Part shown: positions 1 to 9,963 of the stretch, one piece after another
Position numbering within the stretch: the stretch's first letter is position 1
Layout of the letters: each line of letters begins with the position of its first letter
Assembly: GCF_029081005.1 (NCBI RefSeq)
Contig: NZ_JAJQTQ010000037.1
Location: 1 to 33,863, forward strand
Length of the DNA stretch: 33,863 nt
From: Halomonas elongata
GTDB taxonomy: Bacteria > Pseudomonadota > Gammaproteobacteria > Pseudomonadales > Halomonadaceae
Direction of reading: 5' to 3'
The notes under the pieces: generated by a model
Seen by the model: only the letters and a program-made list of their open reading frames with translations
Databases searched by the model: none
Told to the model about the DNA's origin: nothing
Program-made: the position numbers and the translations under genes

Positions 1-3000
1 ACCGACAACGGCGATCTGAATATCCAGATCGTCGACGACGCGCCAGTGGCCGAGGACGACGCCAATAGCGTCACCGAAGACTCGGCGACGACCACGGCCG
101 GCAATGTGCTGGGCGACAGCGGTGCGTCCGATGGCGATGTTGAAGACACCGAAGGCGCCGATGGTGCCACGGTCACCGCGGTGGAAAGCGTCAATACACC
201 GGACAGCGAAGCCACCGACACCGACGGCACCCTGACGATCGACGGTGAATTCGGCACGCTGACGCTTGAGGCGGATGGTAGCTACACCTATCAATTGGAT
301 AACAGCAACCTGGAAGTCCAGGGACTCAGCGACGGCGAGACGCTGGAAGAAGCGTTTACCTATACGTTGACCGATGGCGATACCGATCAGGACGACGCCA
401 CCCTGACCATCACCATCGACGGCAGCGACGACGGCGTGACCGTCGATGTGCCCAACGACCATGACAGCACCACGCCGGATGGTGAGATCGGCGATCAGGT
501 GGTGTTCGAAAGTGGCCTGGCGGATGGTTCCAACCCGAACGCCGCCGATACCCGGGTAGAGTCCAGCCTGACACTGACCGCTCTGGATGGCCTGAGTGAC
601 ACTAACGCGGTGATGCTGGCGTATACCGACGAAAGTGGCGAGCTGGGATTCCGGGTGCTGGACAAGGAAGACGTGGAGGCCTTGGGTGATACCCACCAGA
701 CGCTCAGCACCCAGTACGGCGAACTGACCCTCAACGGCTACAGCCAGGCCGATGACGGCACCATCACGCTCGACTACAGCTATGAGCTGACCAATGCACC
801 GGGCGTGAACGTCGATGACCTCCTGGACAGTGTCGCCGTGACGGCCAACGATGAGGATGGCTCGACCGACAGCGGCGATCTGAATATCAAGATCGTCGAT
901 GATGCGCCGACGGCCGAGGACGACGCCAATAGCGTCACCGAAGGCGACGACACCGCCAGCACTGTCGAGACCAGCGGCAATATGATCGGTGGTGATACGG
1001 CATCCGCCGGCGATGTCGCCGATACCGAGGGCGCCGATGGTGCCACGGTCACCGCGGTGGAAAGTGTCAATACGCCGGACAACGACGCCACCGACACCGA
1101 CGGCACCCTGGTGATCGAGGGCGAATACGGCACCCTGACGATCGAGGCCGATGGCAGCTATACCTACGCGCTGGATAATACCAACCTGGAGGTCCAGGGC
1201 CTGGGCGACGATGACACGCTGACCGAGGCGTTCACCTATACGCTGACCGACGGCGATACCGATGCTGACGACGCCACTCTGACCATCACCATCGACGGCA
1301 GCGACGATGGCGTGACCGTCAATGTGCCCAACGACCATGACAGCACCACGCCGGATGGCGAGATCGGCGATCAAGTGGTGTTCGAGAGCGGCCTGACAGA
1401 TGGTTCCAACCCGAACGCCGCCGATACCCGGGTCGAGTCGAGCTTTACCCTGACTGCCCTGGATGGCCTGCAGGAAACGGGCGCGGTGACGCTGGATTAC
1501 ACCGATGAAAATGGCGAGTCGGCCACGCTCTCGCTGAGCAAGGCACAGGTGGAAGCGCTGGGCAGCGATTCCCAGACCCTCACCACCCAGTACGGCGAGC
1601 TGACCCTCAACGGCTACAGCCAGGCTGCCGACGGTACCATTACCCTTGATTACGCCTATGAGCTGACCACGGCCCCGGATGCGAACGTCGATGAGCTTCT
1701 GGATACCGTCGTCGTCACCGCTACTGACCGTGATGGCCAGAGCGATAGCGGCGACCTGAATATCCAGATCGTCGATGACGCCCCGGTGGCCGAGGATGAC
1801 ACCAATAGCGTCACCGAAGGCGACGATACCGCCAGCACCGTCGAGACCAGCGGCAATGTGCTGGGTGGCAGTGGTGCGTCCGATGGCGATGTTGCCGATA
1901 CCGAAGGCGCCGATGGTGCCACGGTGACGGCGGTAGAAAGCACCAATGTCCCCGGCAACAGTGCCACCGACACCGACGGCACCCTGGTGATCGAGGGCGA
2001 GTACGGCACCCTGACGCTCGAGGCGGATGGTAGCTACACCTATCAATTGGATAACAGCAACCTCGACGTTCAGGGGCTCAGCGACGGCGAGACGCTGGAG
2101 GAAGCGTTTACTTATACGCTGACCGATGGCGATACCGATGCCGACGACGCCACCCTGACCATCTCCATCGACGGCAGCGATGACGGGGTGACCGTCGATG
2201 TGCCCAACGAGCATGACAGCACCACGCCGGACGGTGAGATCGGTGATCAGGTGGTGTTCGAAAGCGGCCTGCCGAACGGCTCCGCGACGAATGCCGATGA
2301 TACCCGGGTCGAATCCAGCTTTACCCTGACCGCCCTGGATGGCTTGCAGGAAACGGGCGCGGTGACGCTGGATTACACCGACGAGAATGGCGAGTCGGCC
2401 ACACTCACGCTAAGCAAGGCCGAGGTGGAAACGCTGGGCGATACCCCGCAGAGCCTGACCACCCAGTCCGGCGAACTGACCCTTAACGGCTACAGCCAGG
2501 CCGATGATGGCACCATCACCCTCGACTATGACTACCTCCTGACCAAGGCGCCGGAGGAAGACGTCGATAACCTGATGGATAGCGTCACTGTGACGGCCAC
2601 CGACGAGGATGGCTCGACCGACAGCGGCGATCTGAATATCAAGATCGTCGATGACGCGCCGACGGCCGAGGATGACGTCAATAGCGTTACCGAAGGCGAC
2701 GGCACTAGTGGCAACGTGATTGGCGGCGATGGTGTTTCGGACGGCGATGTTGCCGATACCGAGGGCGCCGATGGCGCCACGGTGACGGCGGCCGAAAGTG
2801 TCAATGTCTCCGGCAACAGTGCCAGCGGCACCGATCCCCTGGTGATCGTGGGCGAATACGGCACCCTGACGCTTAATGCGGATGGTAGCTATACCTATGA
2901 AGCCGATCCGGACAGCACGAATGCCGACGTTCAGGATGTCTTCACCTATACGCTGCAGGACGGCGATGGTGATGAAAGCACCGCGACCCTGACCATCGAT

Positions 3001-6000
3001 GTCACCGATGTCACCGGTGACCCGACCGACACCTCGGGTAGTGTGGATGAGGCGGGCCTGCCGGATGGCACTGAGCCGTCTGCCGAAAGCGAGATCATCA
3101 GCGGTGCCAGCCTCGATCTTCAGGATGGCTGGACGGTGGAAGATCAACAAGACGGCTCGACGTCCTGGGGGGACTGGATCGTCAATACCGACGGCACCTT
3201 CGATTACACTTTGACGGACGATGCAGGTCACTCCGGTACACCGCCGACCGACAGCTTCGAGTACACCGCGGTTGATGAGCACGGCAATACGGTAACCAAT
3301 ACCGTGACCATCACTATCGTCGATGATCAGCCGGTGATCAGTGTCGATAATGGCCAGTTGGGCAGCGTCGAGGTGGATGAAACAGACCTGGATGCGGGTC
3401 CTGTATCGGAGAACGACCCTGACTTTATCAGTGGTGTCTTCGATATCGATCATGGTGCCGATGGCGAAGCCAGCACGACCTATAGCCTGCAGGTCAGCGA
3501 TGGTGTGGCATCCGGTGTAACGGATACCGCCACCGGTGAAGCCGTCCATCTCTTTATGGATGGTGACGACGTGGTCGGTCGTGTGGGCAATGATGCCGAT
3601 GGCGACATCGCCTTCCGTATCGAGCTTGATGGCGACACTGGTGCCGTGACGCTGACGCAGACTCGTCCGTTGGAGCACCCGGATAGCGCCGACCACGATG
3701 ACGCGATTTCGCTGAGCAACGGCGCCCTCCAGCTAGTGGCGACCGCCGTCGATGGGGATAACGACAGCGTCGATAGCGATGCTGTTAACGTCGGTGGGCA
3801 GTTCACCTTCCGAGACGATGGGCCGGCCATCGATGGCACTCCGGCTGCGGCAAGCATCGAGGAAGCCGCCTTGCCGAATGGTAGTGAGCCGGACACCGAA
3901 GCCACCAGTGTGACGGCCGGGCTCCCCGTCGACTTCGGCGAGGATGGCGCCGGCGAGCTGGCATTTTCCGATGATCAGACGGCCCTGGAAGACTATCTGA
4001 GTGAGAACGGCAATGGTGACGTCGACATCGCGGTGAATGGCGATATGCTGACCGCGACGCGAGGTGGCGAGCCGGTATTCACCGTTACTCTGGATACGCA
4101 GAGCGGCAACTATACCTTCGAGCTGCAGGGGGCCCTGGTTCATCCCGAAGAGGATCAGGACCTGGCGCTTAACTTTGCCTACCAGGTCATCGACGGAGAC
4201 GGCGATACGGTCGACGGCAATTTCGATGTCAACGTGGTGGACGATGCGCCTACGGACATCGCGATCACCACGCCCGAGGATACCCCGGCCGATCCGTTTA
4301 CCACGTCGGCGGATGCCACTCTGGATAACGTCACCATCAAGGACAGTGACGGCAATGAGGTGACCGGCACGGATAACGGCGACGGTACCCGCAGCTTCGA
4401 TGTGGGCTTCGGCACCGCCACCGTCGATGACCAGGGGCGGGTGACCTTCGATCCCGCCCCCGACTACAGCAACGATGGCAGCCTTGATGTGTTCTCCGTC
4501 GTGGTGGATGAAGATACGGGCACGCCGACCGAGACCCAGGTGACGGTCAATGTCACTCCGGTCGCCGACGCGCCGGATCTTGCCGGCGGCTCGGTCGAAA
4601 CGCCCGAGGACACGCCGGTAGACCTGGACCTGACGGCGCCGAGCCCCGTCGATACCACGGACCAGAATGGGGCAACCACCGGCGATAACCCGGAACTGCT
4701 GGGGCCGATCACCCTGGGTGGCATCCCCGAAGGTACCGAGCTTCTGGATGGCAGCGGCAATGTGCTGTGGACGAGCGATGGCAGCAATGGCGGATCGCTG
4801 ACCATTGCCTTGACCGATGGTTCCCACATCGCCAGTGCCGAAAGCGACGCCGATCTGACCATGACCACGGCGGAGTACGAGGCGCTGCAGATCAATCCGA
4901 TCGCCCAGAGTCACGAGAACTTCACCATCGATCTCAGCGTGACCAGCTACGAGGTCGATGCTGCTGACCATCCGTTGGGTGGTGTGCCCGGTGCGGAAAG
5001 CACCTCCCAGGTGGATGTCGGCGTGCAGGCGGTGACCGACGATGTCGATCTGACCATCGACGGCTCGGATGATCCCTATACGGCCACCATCGACGAGGAT
5101 AGCTCGCTGGATCTCGGCAACCTGCTCGGCGCCAGCTTCGAGGATCTCGATGGCAGCGAGGAGCGCTCACTCGAGATCGGCGGGGTGCCGGAAGGCACGT
5201 CCATTACGGTGAATGGCAACACCATCACGGCTGGAGGCGATGGCACCATCGTCATTCCGGCAAGCGACCTCGGTGACTTCGGCGCCGGCACATCGACGGA
5301 GATTCCGGCCTCCCTGGCGCTGACGCCGCCGGCCGATTTCAGCGGTGACCTCGATGGCATCACCGTCACCCTCAAGGCCCGGGATCACGATAGCGATGCC
5401 GGCGATGATGATGGCGCCGTGAAGGACGATTCGGTCACGCTGAATATCGATACCGCGCCGGTCGCCGACCAGCCGGCGGATATCAGCGCTGAGGGGCCGG
5501 AGGATACCGATATCGCCTTCCTGGCGGATCTTGCCGTCAGCGATACCGATGGTAGCGAGTCGATCACGGCCATCGGCATCGATACTGTTCCGGACGGCTG
5601 GGTGATCAAGGATGGAGACGGCAATGTGGTGCATACCGGTAACGGCACCGATGGCTTCACGATTCCCGAGGGCGATGTGACCGATGGCAGCTATACCGGC
5701 TACACCATCACGCCCCCGGCGCATAGCAGTGTCGATGAAAGCCTGTCATTGCAGGTGGAAGTGACAGACACCTCGCCGTACGGCCCGGATACCCAGACTC
5801 ATGACGTTACGGCGGACGTCACCGTCACACCCGATGCCGAAGAGGTCGGCGGCGATAGCGATGGCGATGGCCAACCCGATCTGACCATGAACCCCGACCA
5901 TACCTATGGCACCGATGTGGATGGCACCGAGGATGCCTGGTTCGCGCTCAACGCCGATGGCTTCAATCCAGCGGATGGCTGGGCCAATCAGGATGACGAC

Positions 6001-9000
6001 GGTTCCGAAGAGACCTTCGCGCTGCTGACGCCGGAGCTGGTCTCAGGCCAGGGCGATAGTGCCGAAGGTTCCAGCTTCCGCTATTCCACGGATGGTGGCA
6101 CCACCTGGGTCGAGGAAACCTTCAACGGCTCGCCCATCGAGGTGCCGGTGGAATATCTGGATAGCCTGGAGTTCCGCGCGGCGCCGAACCAGAAGGGCGA
6201 ATTCCAGATTCGCGTCGAGGCCAAGACGGTGGATACCGATCCGGATGATGGCACCGAGAACACGGCCACCTCGGGCGAATCCATCCTCGACGGTATCTTT
6301 ATCGATCAGCCGGTGGCTGACCTCGCCTCGTTGAACGTCACCTCGCCCGCCGAGGGGAGCGAGGATGAGGCGATCCCGCTGGATATCCGTCCCCAGAGCG
6401 GCGATCCCAACGAGTCCTTCCGGGTCACCATCAGCGATGTGCCGGATGGCGCGGTGCTGACCTACGACGGAACGGAGCTCACGCCCGACGGGAGCGGCAA
6501 CTATGTGATCGATGACTTTGATCGCGATGCGCCACTGACCGTGACGCCGCCGCAGGACAGCAACGAAGACTTTACGCTGACCGCAAGCGTGGTCACCGTC
6601 GATGAGTACGGTGGCGTGACCGATACTCTGGATTCGCCGGTCACCAAGCCCATCGAGGTGCCCGTCAATGGCGTCGCCGACGAGCCCGATGTCACCATCG
6701 ACACGCCGGTCTACGCCGAAGAGGATCTGGACGCCGACAGTACCAGCGTCACGCTGAGCGATATCATCACCGCCGAGTCGGGCGAGACAGGGGACGATGG
6801 CTCGGAGACGCTGACCTATCGCATCACCGGGCTCGATGCGCAGTTCGATGTCGAGGGCGCGACCCTGATTCGCGGTGAGGGAGTCAGCCGCGAGTGGGTG
6901 GCTACCGATCCGAGTGGCGTCACTATCACCACGCCGGAGAACTTCAGCGGCCAGGTGGACTTCTCGGTCACGCCCATCGTCACCGAGAACGACGGTGATA
7001 CCCGGGAGGCTGCCGAGCAGGATGTGTCTTTCCAGGTCACGCCCTCGCCGGAGGCGGAATTCAGTATCCAGTCCAATCTGGCCGAGGACCAGTTGGGGCA
7101 GCTCAACCTGAGTCTCGAGCCGCAGAATGGCGATACCAACGAGTCGTTGAGCTCGGTCTGGATCGATGTCGCCAGCGTCACGGGCAATCAGTTCGAGCTC
7201 TACTACGGCAGCGATGGCAGCACGACGCTAGCCGAGGCCGCGGCGAACGGTGCACCTGGCGTGGTCGAAGAGGGCGGATACTATAAGCTGACCGACGACG
7301 CCTGGAACAATATCTACGCCCAGGGCGATGATCATGTCTCCGGCAATGCCGGTACCCTCGAGGTGCAGTACGAGATCACCGATACCCCCAATGCGGGTTA
7401 TGAGGGCGATGTCGATGACACCACGGTGGTCAAGAACGAGACCCACGAGGTCGTCATCGATGCGGTAACCGATGTGCCCACGGTGACCATTACCGGTATC
7501 GAAAATGCTGACGGCAGCGATGCTGATATCGATGAGCCCGCGAAGGACGTGACCGCCGATGGCAACGACAGCGTGGCGGTCACCGTCGATATCACGCAGC
7601 CGGATACCGACGGCAGCGAGTCTCTCAAGTACCTGCTGATCGACAATGTTCCCGCCGGGGTCAGCGTCGAGGGCGGCGAGTTCGTCGGGCAGGTCGCCGG
7701 CGGCACGGGCAGCCAGTGGCGCATCGATATCGATCCCGATGACGTCTTCGACACCGATACCCTGACCCAGACCGTCGAGTTCACCCTGGGCGATGGCGCC
7801 CAGGTGGATGCCATCGAGAATCATGAGATCACCATCACTGGGGTCACCCAGGACGAAGCTCCGGGAGAGGAGGAAACTGGCAGCGATAGCTGGACGCTGA
7901 CCGGTGAGGGCGATTTCGGCGATGGCGAGGACCCCAACGAGATCATCGATTGGAGCGATGCCAATGCCACCATGACCGAGGATGAGCCCCTGGCGTTGTC
8001 CGAGTTGGTCAACGCCTCGATCGTGGACGATGGTACGGATAGCGGTCGCAGCGCGGTGACCATCTCCAATCTGCCGGCGGGGGCCGTGGTCAACGGTATG
8101 CAGCAGACCACCATCGACGGTGAAATAGTGTGGTATGCCAGCACCGATGATGGCAGCGATACCGTCCTGCAGAACCTGCTGGATGACATCACCGTGACGC
8201 CGCCGGCCAACTGGAACGACACCGACGGTGAGTTTTCCTTCGATACCACCCTGACCACCCAGTCGCCGAGCGGCGAGGAAAACTCGGAGACGATCAGCGT
8301 TACGCCGCCGGTGGATCCTGTGACCGATACGCCGACCGTCGAGGTGTCCGGAGGCGATGCCGCCGACGGCGAGGATGTCGACTTCACCATCGATGTCTCC
8401 AGCCCGGCGGATGATCCCGATGTCAGCCTGGTGGATGGCCAGCTGGTGGTCTCGCTGGACGAGACCGGCATGACCGGTGGTGACGGTGAGCCGGGTACCC
8501 TGTGGTACAACGGCGAGGAGATCACGCCGGACGGCGACGGCAACTATGTGATCGAAGGTGTCGCTGTGGGGGATTCGGTCGATGTGACCTATCGCCCGGG
8601 GGCCAACACCTGGGGCAGCGTTTCGCTGACCGCCGAGGCGGCGACCCAGGAGAATGGCGCGACCAATGAAGAGACGTCGACCGGGTCGAGTTCCTCCGAA
8701 ATCGCGCCGCCGCCGCCGGAGGTCATCGCCGGCGACGCTACCGGTACCGAGGATGAAGAGGTCGAGTTGCAGGATCTGGGCGTTACATTGCCGGATACCG
8801 ACTCCCAGAGCCTTGATGCCTTGCTGATCGATAATGTGCCGGACGGCTGGCTGGTCAAGACCGGCAGCGATGCCGGTTCGGCGACCCTGGCCGAGAACGT
8901 CGGTGGCGGTAGCTGGTCGATCCTCGAGAACGGTGAGGTGCCGGCATATGTCGCTCTGCAACCGCCACGCAACTGGAGCGGTACCCTGGATGGCGATGAT

Positions 9001-9843
9001 GCCCTGACCCTGACGGCACGGACGACTCAGGACGGCGAAAGCACCAATACCTCCACCGACTTCGAAGTGGATGTCCAGGCCGTGGCCGATGGCATCACGA
9101 TGTCGCCTGAATTGAGCTTCGGCGAGGAGGGCGACAAGATCCCGCTCAACCTCAGTGCGGGCATGTCCGACATGGATGGTTCGGAAACCGCCACGATCGC
9201 GCTGACGGGTCTCGGCGAGCATGCCGGCTTCTTCACCGGCGGCGGCGACACCCTGCTGGACAGTCTGCCGGATGCCAGCGTGAGCTACGACAGTGGCAGC
9301 GACACCTACACCCTGAGCGGTATCGGCCCGGATCAGATCAACGAGCTGTATCTGGTGCAGGGGGCCACCGATGGCGACCAGAACGTCACCTACGAGGCCT
9401 GGACCACGGATGGCAGCGATACGTCGGACACGGTGTCGGGCGATTTCAATGTCAATATCGAGGCCGTCGAACCGACCTCGGGAGACGATACCCTGCTGTA
9501 TACCGGCGAGCCGCTGGATGGCCTGGATGGTGTCGATGTGGTCGAGATGCGCTTCGGCGAAGATCCGAATCCCGATGATCTCGACAATGTCGAAACCCTG
9601 GACTTTATGCCGGAAGGTCAGGATCACAGTGTCGCGCTGGAGGCACAGGACGTGCTGGATATGACCGATGGGGACAATGAGCTGAGTATCCTCGGCGATT
9701 CGGGGGATAGTGTCAGCCTGACATCGGGTGAATGGAGTGGCCCGACGACAGAGAGCGCTGACGGAGTGGATTATCAGGTCTACCAGGCTCAGAACAGCGA
9801 CGCTACTCTCAAGGTCCAGGACGGGGTGCAGGTGGAAATCTGA
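1..9843 (+). CDS. Giant repeat-type surface adhesin, C-terminal part (5' end outside window)
   Basis: The reading frame is open from the first base, so the first possible start at 46 (GTG) is internal and the gene is 5'-truncated by the window edge. The 3,280 visible residues are extremely rich in Asp, Gly, Thr and Ser, and I saw no cysteine. Residues about 11-882 are three nearly identical modules of 288-292 residues, each a VCBS-like half (EDDxNSVTE, DGSYTY, FTYTLTDGDTD) and a second half ending SGDLNIxIVDDAP; a partial fourth follows. Residues about 1111-1277 resemble DUF5801 and about 1280-1417 the T1SS-143 repeat. Divergent cadherin/Ig-like modules then run to about 3150, with a calcium-loop-like DSDGDGQPD at 1952-1960. 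The last 130 residues look like a terminal module of large type I secreted proteins. By family it should be a calcium-stiffened adhesin of LapA/BapA type used in biofilm formation. No secretion genes are visible. Family-level call is firm; the ligand is unknown. Confidence 0.9.
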   Translation, partial: TDNGDLNIQIVDDAPVAEDDANSVTEDSATTTAGNVLGDSGASDGDVEDTEGADGATVTAVESVNTPDSEATDTDGTLTIDGEFGTLTLEADGSYTYQLDNSNLEVQGLSDGETLEEAFTYTLTDGDTDQDDATLTITIDGSDDGVTVDVPNDHDSTTPDGEIGDQVVFESGLADGSNPNAADTRVESSLTLTALDGLSDTNAVMLAYTDESGELGFRVLDKEDVEALGDTHQTLSTQYGELTLNGYSQADDGTITLDYSYELTNAPGVNVDDLLDSVAVTANDEDGSTDSGDLNIKIVDDAPTAEDDANSVTEGDDTASTVETSGNMIGGDTASAGDVADTEGADGATVTAVESVNTPDNDATDTDGTLVIEGEYGTLTIEADGSYTYALDNTNLEVQGLGDDDTLTEAFTYTLTDGDTDADDATLTITIDGSDDGVTVNVPNDHDSTTPDGEIGDQVVFESGLTDGSNPNAADTRVESSFTLTALDGLQETGAVTLDYTDENGESATLSLSKAQVEALGSDSQTLTTQYGELTLNGYSQAADGTITLDYAYELTTAPDANVDELLDTVVVTATDRDGQSDSGDLNIQIVDDAPVAEDDTNSVTEGDDTASTVETSGNVLGGSGASDGDVADTEGADGATVTAVESTNVPGNSATDTDGTLVIEGEYGTLTLEADGSYTYQLDNSNLDVQGLSDGETLEEAFTYTLTDGDTDADDATLTISIDGSDDGVTVDVPNEHDSTTPDGEIGDQVVFESGLPNGSATNADDTRVESSFTLTALDGLQETGAVTLDYTDENGESATLTLSKAEVETLGDTPQSLTTQSGELTLNGYSQADDGTITLDYDYLLTKAPEEDVDNLMDSVTVTATDEDGSTDSGDLNIKIVDDAPTAEDDVNSVTEGDGTSGNVIGGDGVSDGDVADTEGADGATVTAAESVNVSGNSASGTDPLVIVGEYGTLTLNADGSYTYEADPDSTNADVQDVFTYTLQDGDGDESTATLTIDVTDVTGDPTDTSGSVDEAGLPDGTEPSAESEIISGASLDLQDGWTVEDQQDGSTSWGDWIVNTDGTFDYTLTDDAGHSGTPPTDSFEYTAVDEHGNTVTNTVTITIVDDQPVISVDNGQLGSVEVDETDLDAGPVSENDPDFISGVFDIDHGADGEASTTYSLQVSDGVASGVTDTATGEAVHLFMDGDDVVGRVGNDADGDIAFRIELDGDTGAVTLTQTRPLEHPDSADHDDAISLSNGALQLVATAVDGDNDSVDSDAVNVGGQFTFRDDGPAIDGTPAAASIEEAALPNGSEPDTEATSVTAGLPVDFGEDGAGELAFSDDQTALEDYLSENGNGDVDIAVNGDMLTATRGGEPVFTVTLDTQSGNYTFELQGALVHPEEDQDLALNFAYQVIDGDGDTVDGNFDVNVVDDAPTDIAITTPEDTPADPFTTSADATLDNVTIKDSDGNEVTGTDNGDGTRSFDVGFGTATVDDQGRVTFDPAPDYSNDGSLDVFSVVVDEDTGTPTETQVTVNVTPVADAPDLAGGSVETPEDTPVDLDLTAPSPVDTTDQNGATTGDNPELLGPITLGGIPEGTELLDGSGNVLWTSDGSNGGSLTIALTDGSHIASAESDADLTMTTAEYEALQINPIAQSHENFTIDLSVTSYEVDAADHPLGGVPGAESTSQVDVGVQAVTDDVDLTIDGSDDPYTATIDEDSSLDLGNLLGASFEDLDGSEERSLEIGGVPEGTSITVNGNTITAGGDGTIVIPASDLGDFGAGTSTEIPASLALTPPADFSGDLDGITVTLKARDHDSDAGDDDGAVKDDSVTLNIDTAPVADQPADISAEGPEDTDIAFLADLAVSDTDGSESITAIGIDTVPDGWVIKDGDGNVVHTGNGTDGFTIPEGDVTDGSYTGYTITPPAHSSVDESLSLQVEVTDTSPYGPDTQTHDVTADVTVTPDAEEVGGDSDGDGQPDLTMNPDHTYGTDVDGTEDAWFALNADGFNPADGWANQDDDGSEETFALLTPELVSGQGDSAEGSSFRYSTDGGTTWVEETFNGSPIEVPVEYLDSLEFRAAPNQKGEFQIRVEAKTVDTDPDDGTENTATSGESILDGIFIDQPVADLASLNVTSPAEGSEDEAIPLDIRPQSGDPNESFRVTISDVPDGAVLTYDGTELTPDGSGNYVIDDFDRDAPLTVTPPQDSNEDFTLTASVVTVDEYGGVTDTLDSPVTKPIEVPVNGVADEPDVTIDTPVYAEEDLDADSTSVTLSDIITAESGETGDDGSETLTYRITGLDAQFDVEGATLIRGEGVSREWVATDPSGVTITTPENFSGQVDFSVTPIVTENDGDTREAAEQDVSFQVTPSPEAEFSIQSNLAEDQLGQLNLSLEPQNGDTNESLSSVWIDVASVTGNQFELYYGSDGSTTLAEAAANGAPGVVEEGGYYKLTDDAWNNIYAQGDDHVSGNAGTLEVQYEITDTPNAGYEGDVDDTTVVKNETHEVVIDAVTDVPTVTITGIENADGSDADIDEPAKDVTADGNDSVAVTVDITQPDTDGSESLKYLLIDNVPAGVSVEGGEFVGQVAGGTGSQWRIDIDPDDVFDTDTLTQTVEFTLGDGAQVDAIENHEITITGVTQDEAPGEEETGSDSWTLTGEGDFGDGEDPNEIIDWSDANATMTEDEPLALSELVNASIVDDGTDSGRSAVTISNLPAGAVVNGMQQTTIDGEIVWYASTDDGSDTVLQNLLDDITVTPPANWNDTDGEFSFDTTLTTQSPSGEENSETISVTPPVDPVTDTPTVEVSGGDAADGEDVDFTIDVSSPADDPDVSLVDGQLVVSLDETGMTGGDGEPGTLWYNGEEITPDGDGNYVIEGVAVGDSVDVTYRPGANTWGSVSLTAEAATQENGATNEETSTGSSSSEIAPPPPEVIAGDATGTEDEEVELQDLGVTLPDTDSQSLDALLIDNVPDGWLVKTGSDAGSATLAENVGGGSWSILENGEVPAYVALQPPRNWSGTLDGDDALTLTARTTQDGESTNTSTDFEVDVQAVADGITMSPELSFGEEGDKIPLNLSAGMSDMDGSETATIALTGLGEHAGFFTGGGDTLLDSLPDASVSYDSGSDTYTLSGIGPDQINELYLVQGATDGDQNVTYEAWTTDGSDTSDTVSGDFNVNIEAVEPTSGDDTLLYTGEPLDGLDGVDVVEMRFGEDPNPDDLDNVETLDFMPEGQDHSVALEAQDVLDMTDGDNELSILGDSGDSVSLTSGEWSGPTTESADGVDYQVYQAQNSDATLKVQDGVQVEI
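31..2990 (+). repeat. Near-identical long intragenic repeats of the adhesin (3 full units plus a partial)
   Basis: The same block begins at 31, 895, 1771 and 2647, each time with GTCGAYGAYGC followed by the codons for a VAEDD/TAEDD motif. Unit lengths are 864, 876 and 876 bases, all multiples of three, so unit gain or loss would keep the frame. Long stretches match between units, for example the coding for VPNDHDSTTPDGEIGDQVVF in the first two units and with one changed residue in the third. The fourth copy stops resembling the others after its VCBS half, near 2990. Such similarity suggests recent duplication or gene conversion. Confidence 0.88.
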
Positions 9844-9860
9844 CGAGCTCCTGCTTGCCC

Positions 9861-9878
9861 GACGCCCTTCGGGGCGTC
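9861..9878 (+). terminator. UUCG-tetraloop hairpin after the adhesin gene
   Basis: Perfect 7-bp stem (GACGCCC at 9861-9867, GGGCGTC at 9872-9878) closed by a TTCG loop, 17 bases after the adhesin stop codon. It is the expected position for a terminator or 3'-end stabiliser, but no T-run follows, so intrinsic termination is not certain. Confidence 0.45.
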
Positions 9879-9963
9879 CTCGAGGTCGGTGGCTCCCGGA
9901 GCCATCGGCCTCGTGCCATATCAGGGGTAAACACCCTCTCGCTCTCTTGCCAAGGAGTCCGCC

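Noticed and set aside
46..48. GTG at 46 as the start of the adhesin
   Set aside because: The frame is open and repeat-homologous before it (SGDLNIxIVDDAP-type residues), so translation begins upstream of the window.
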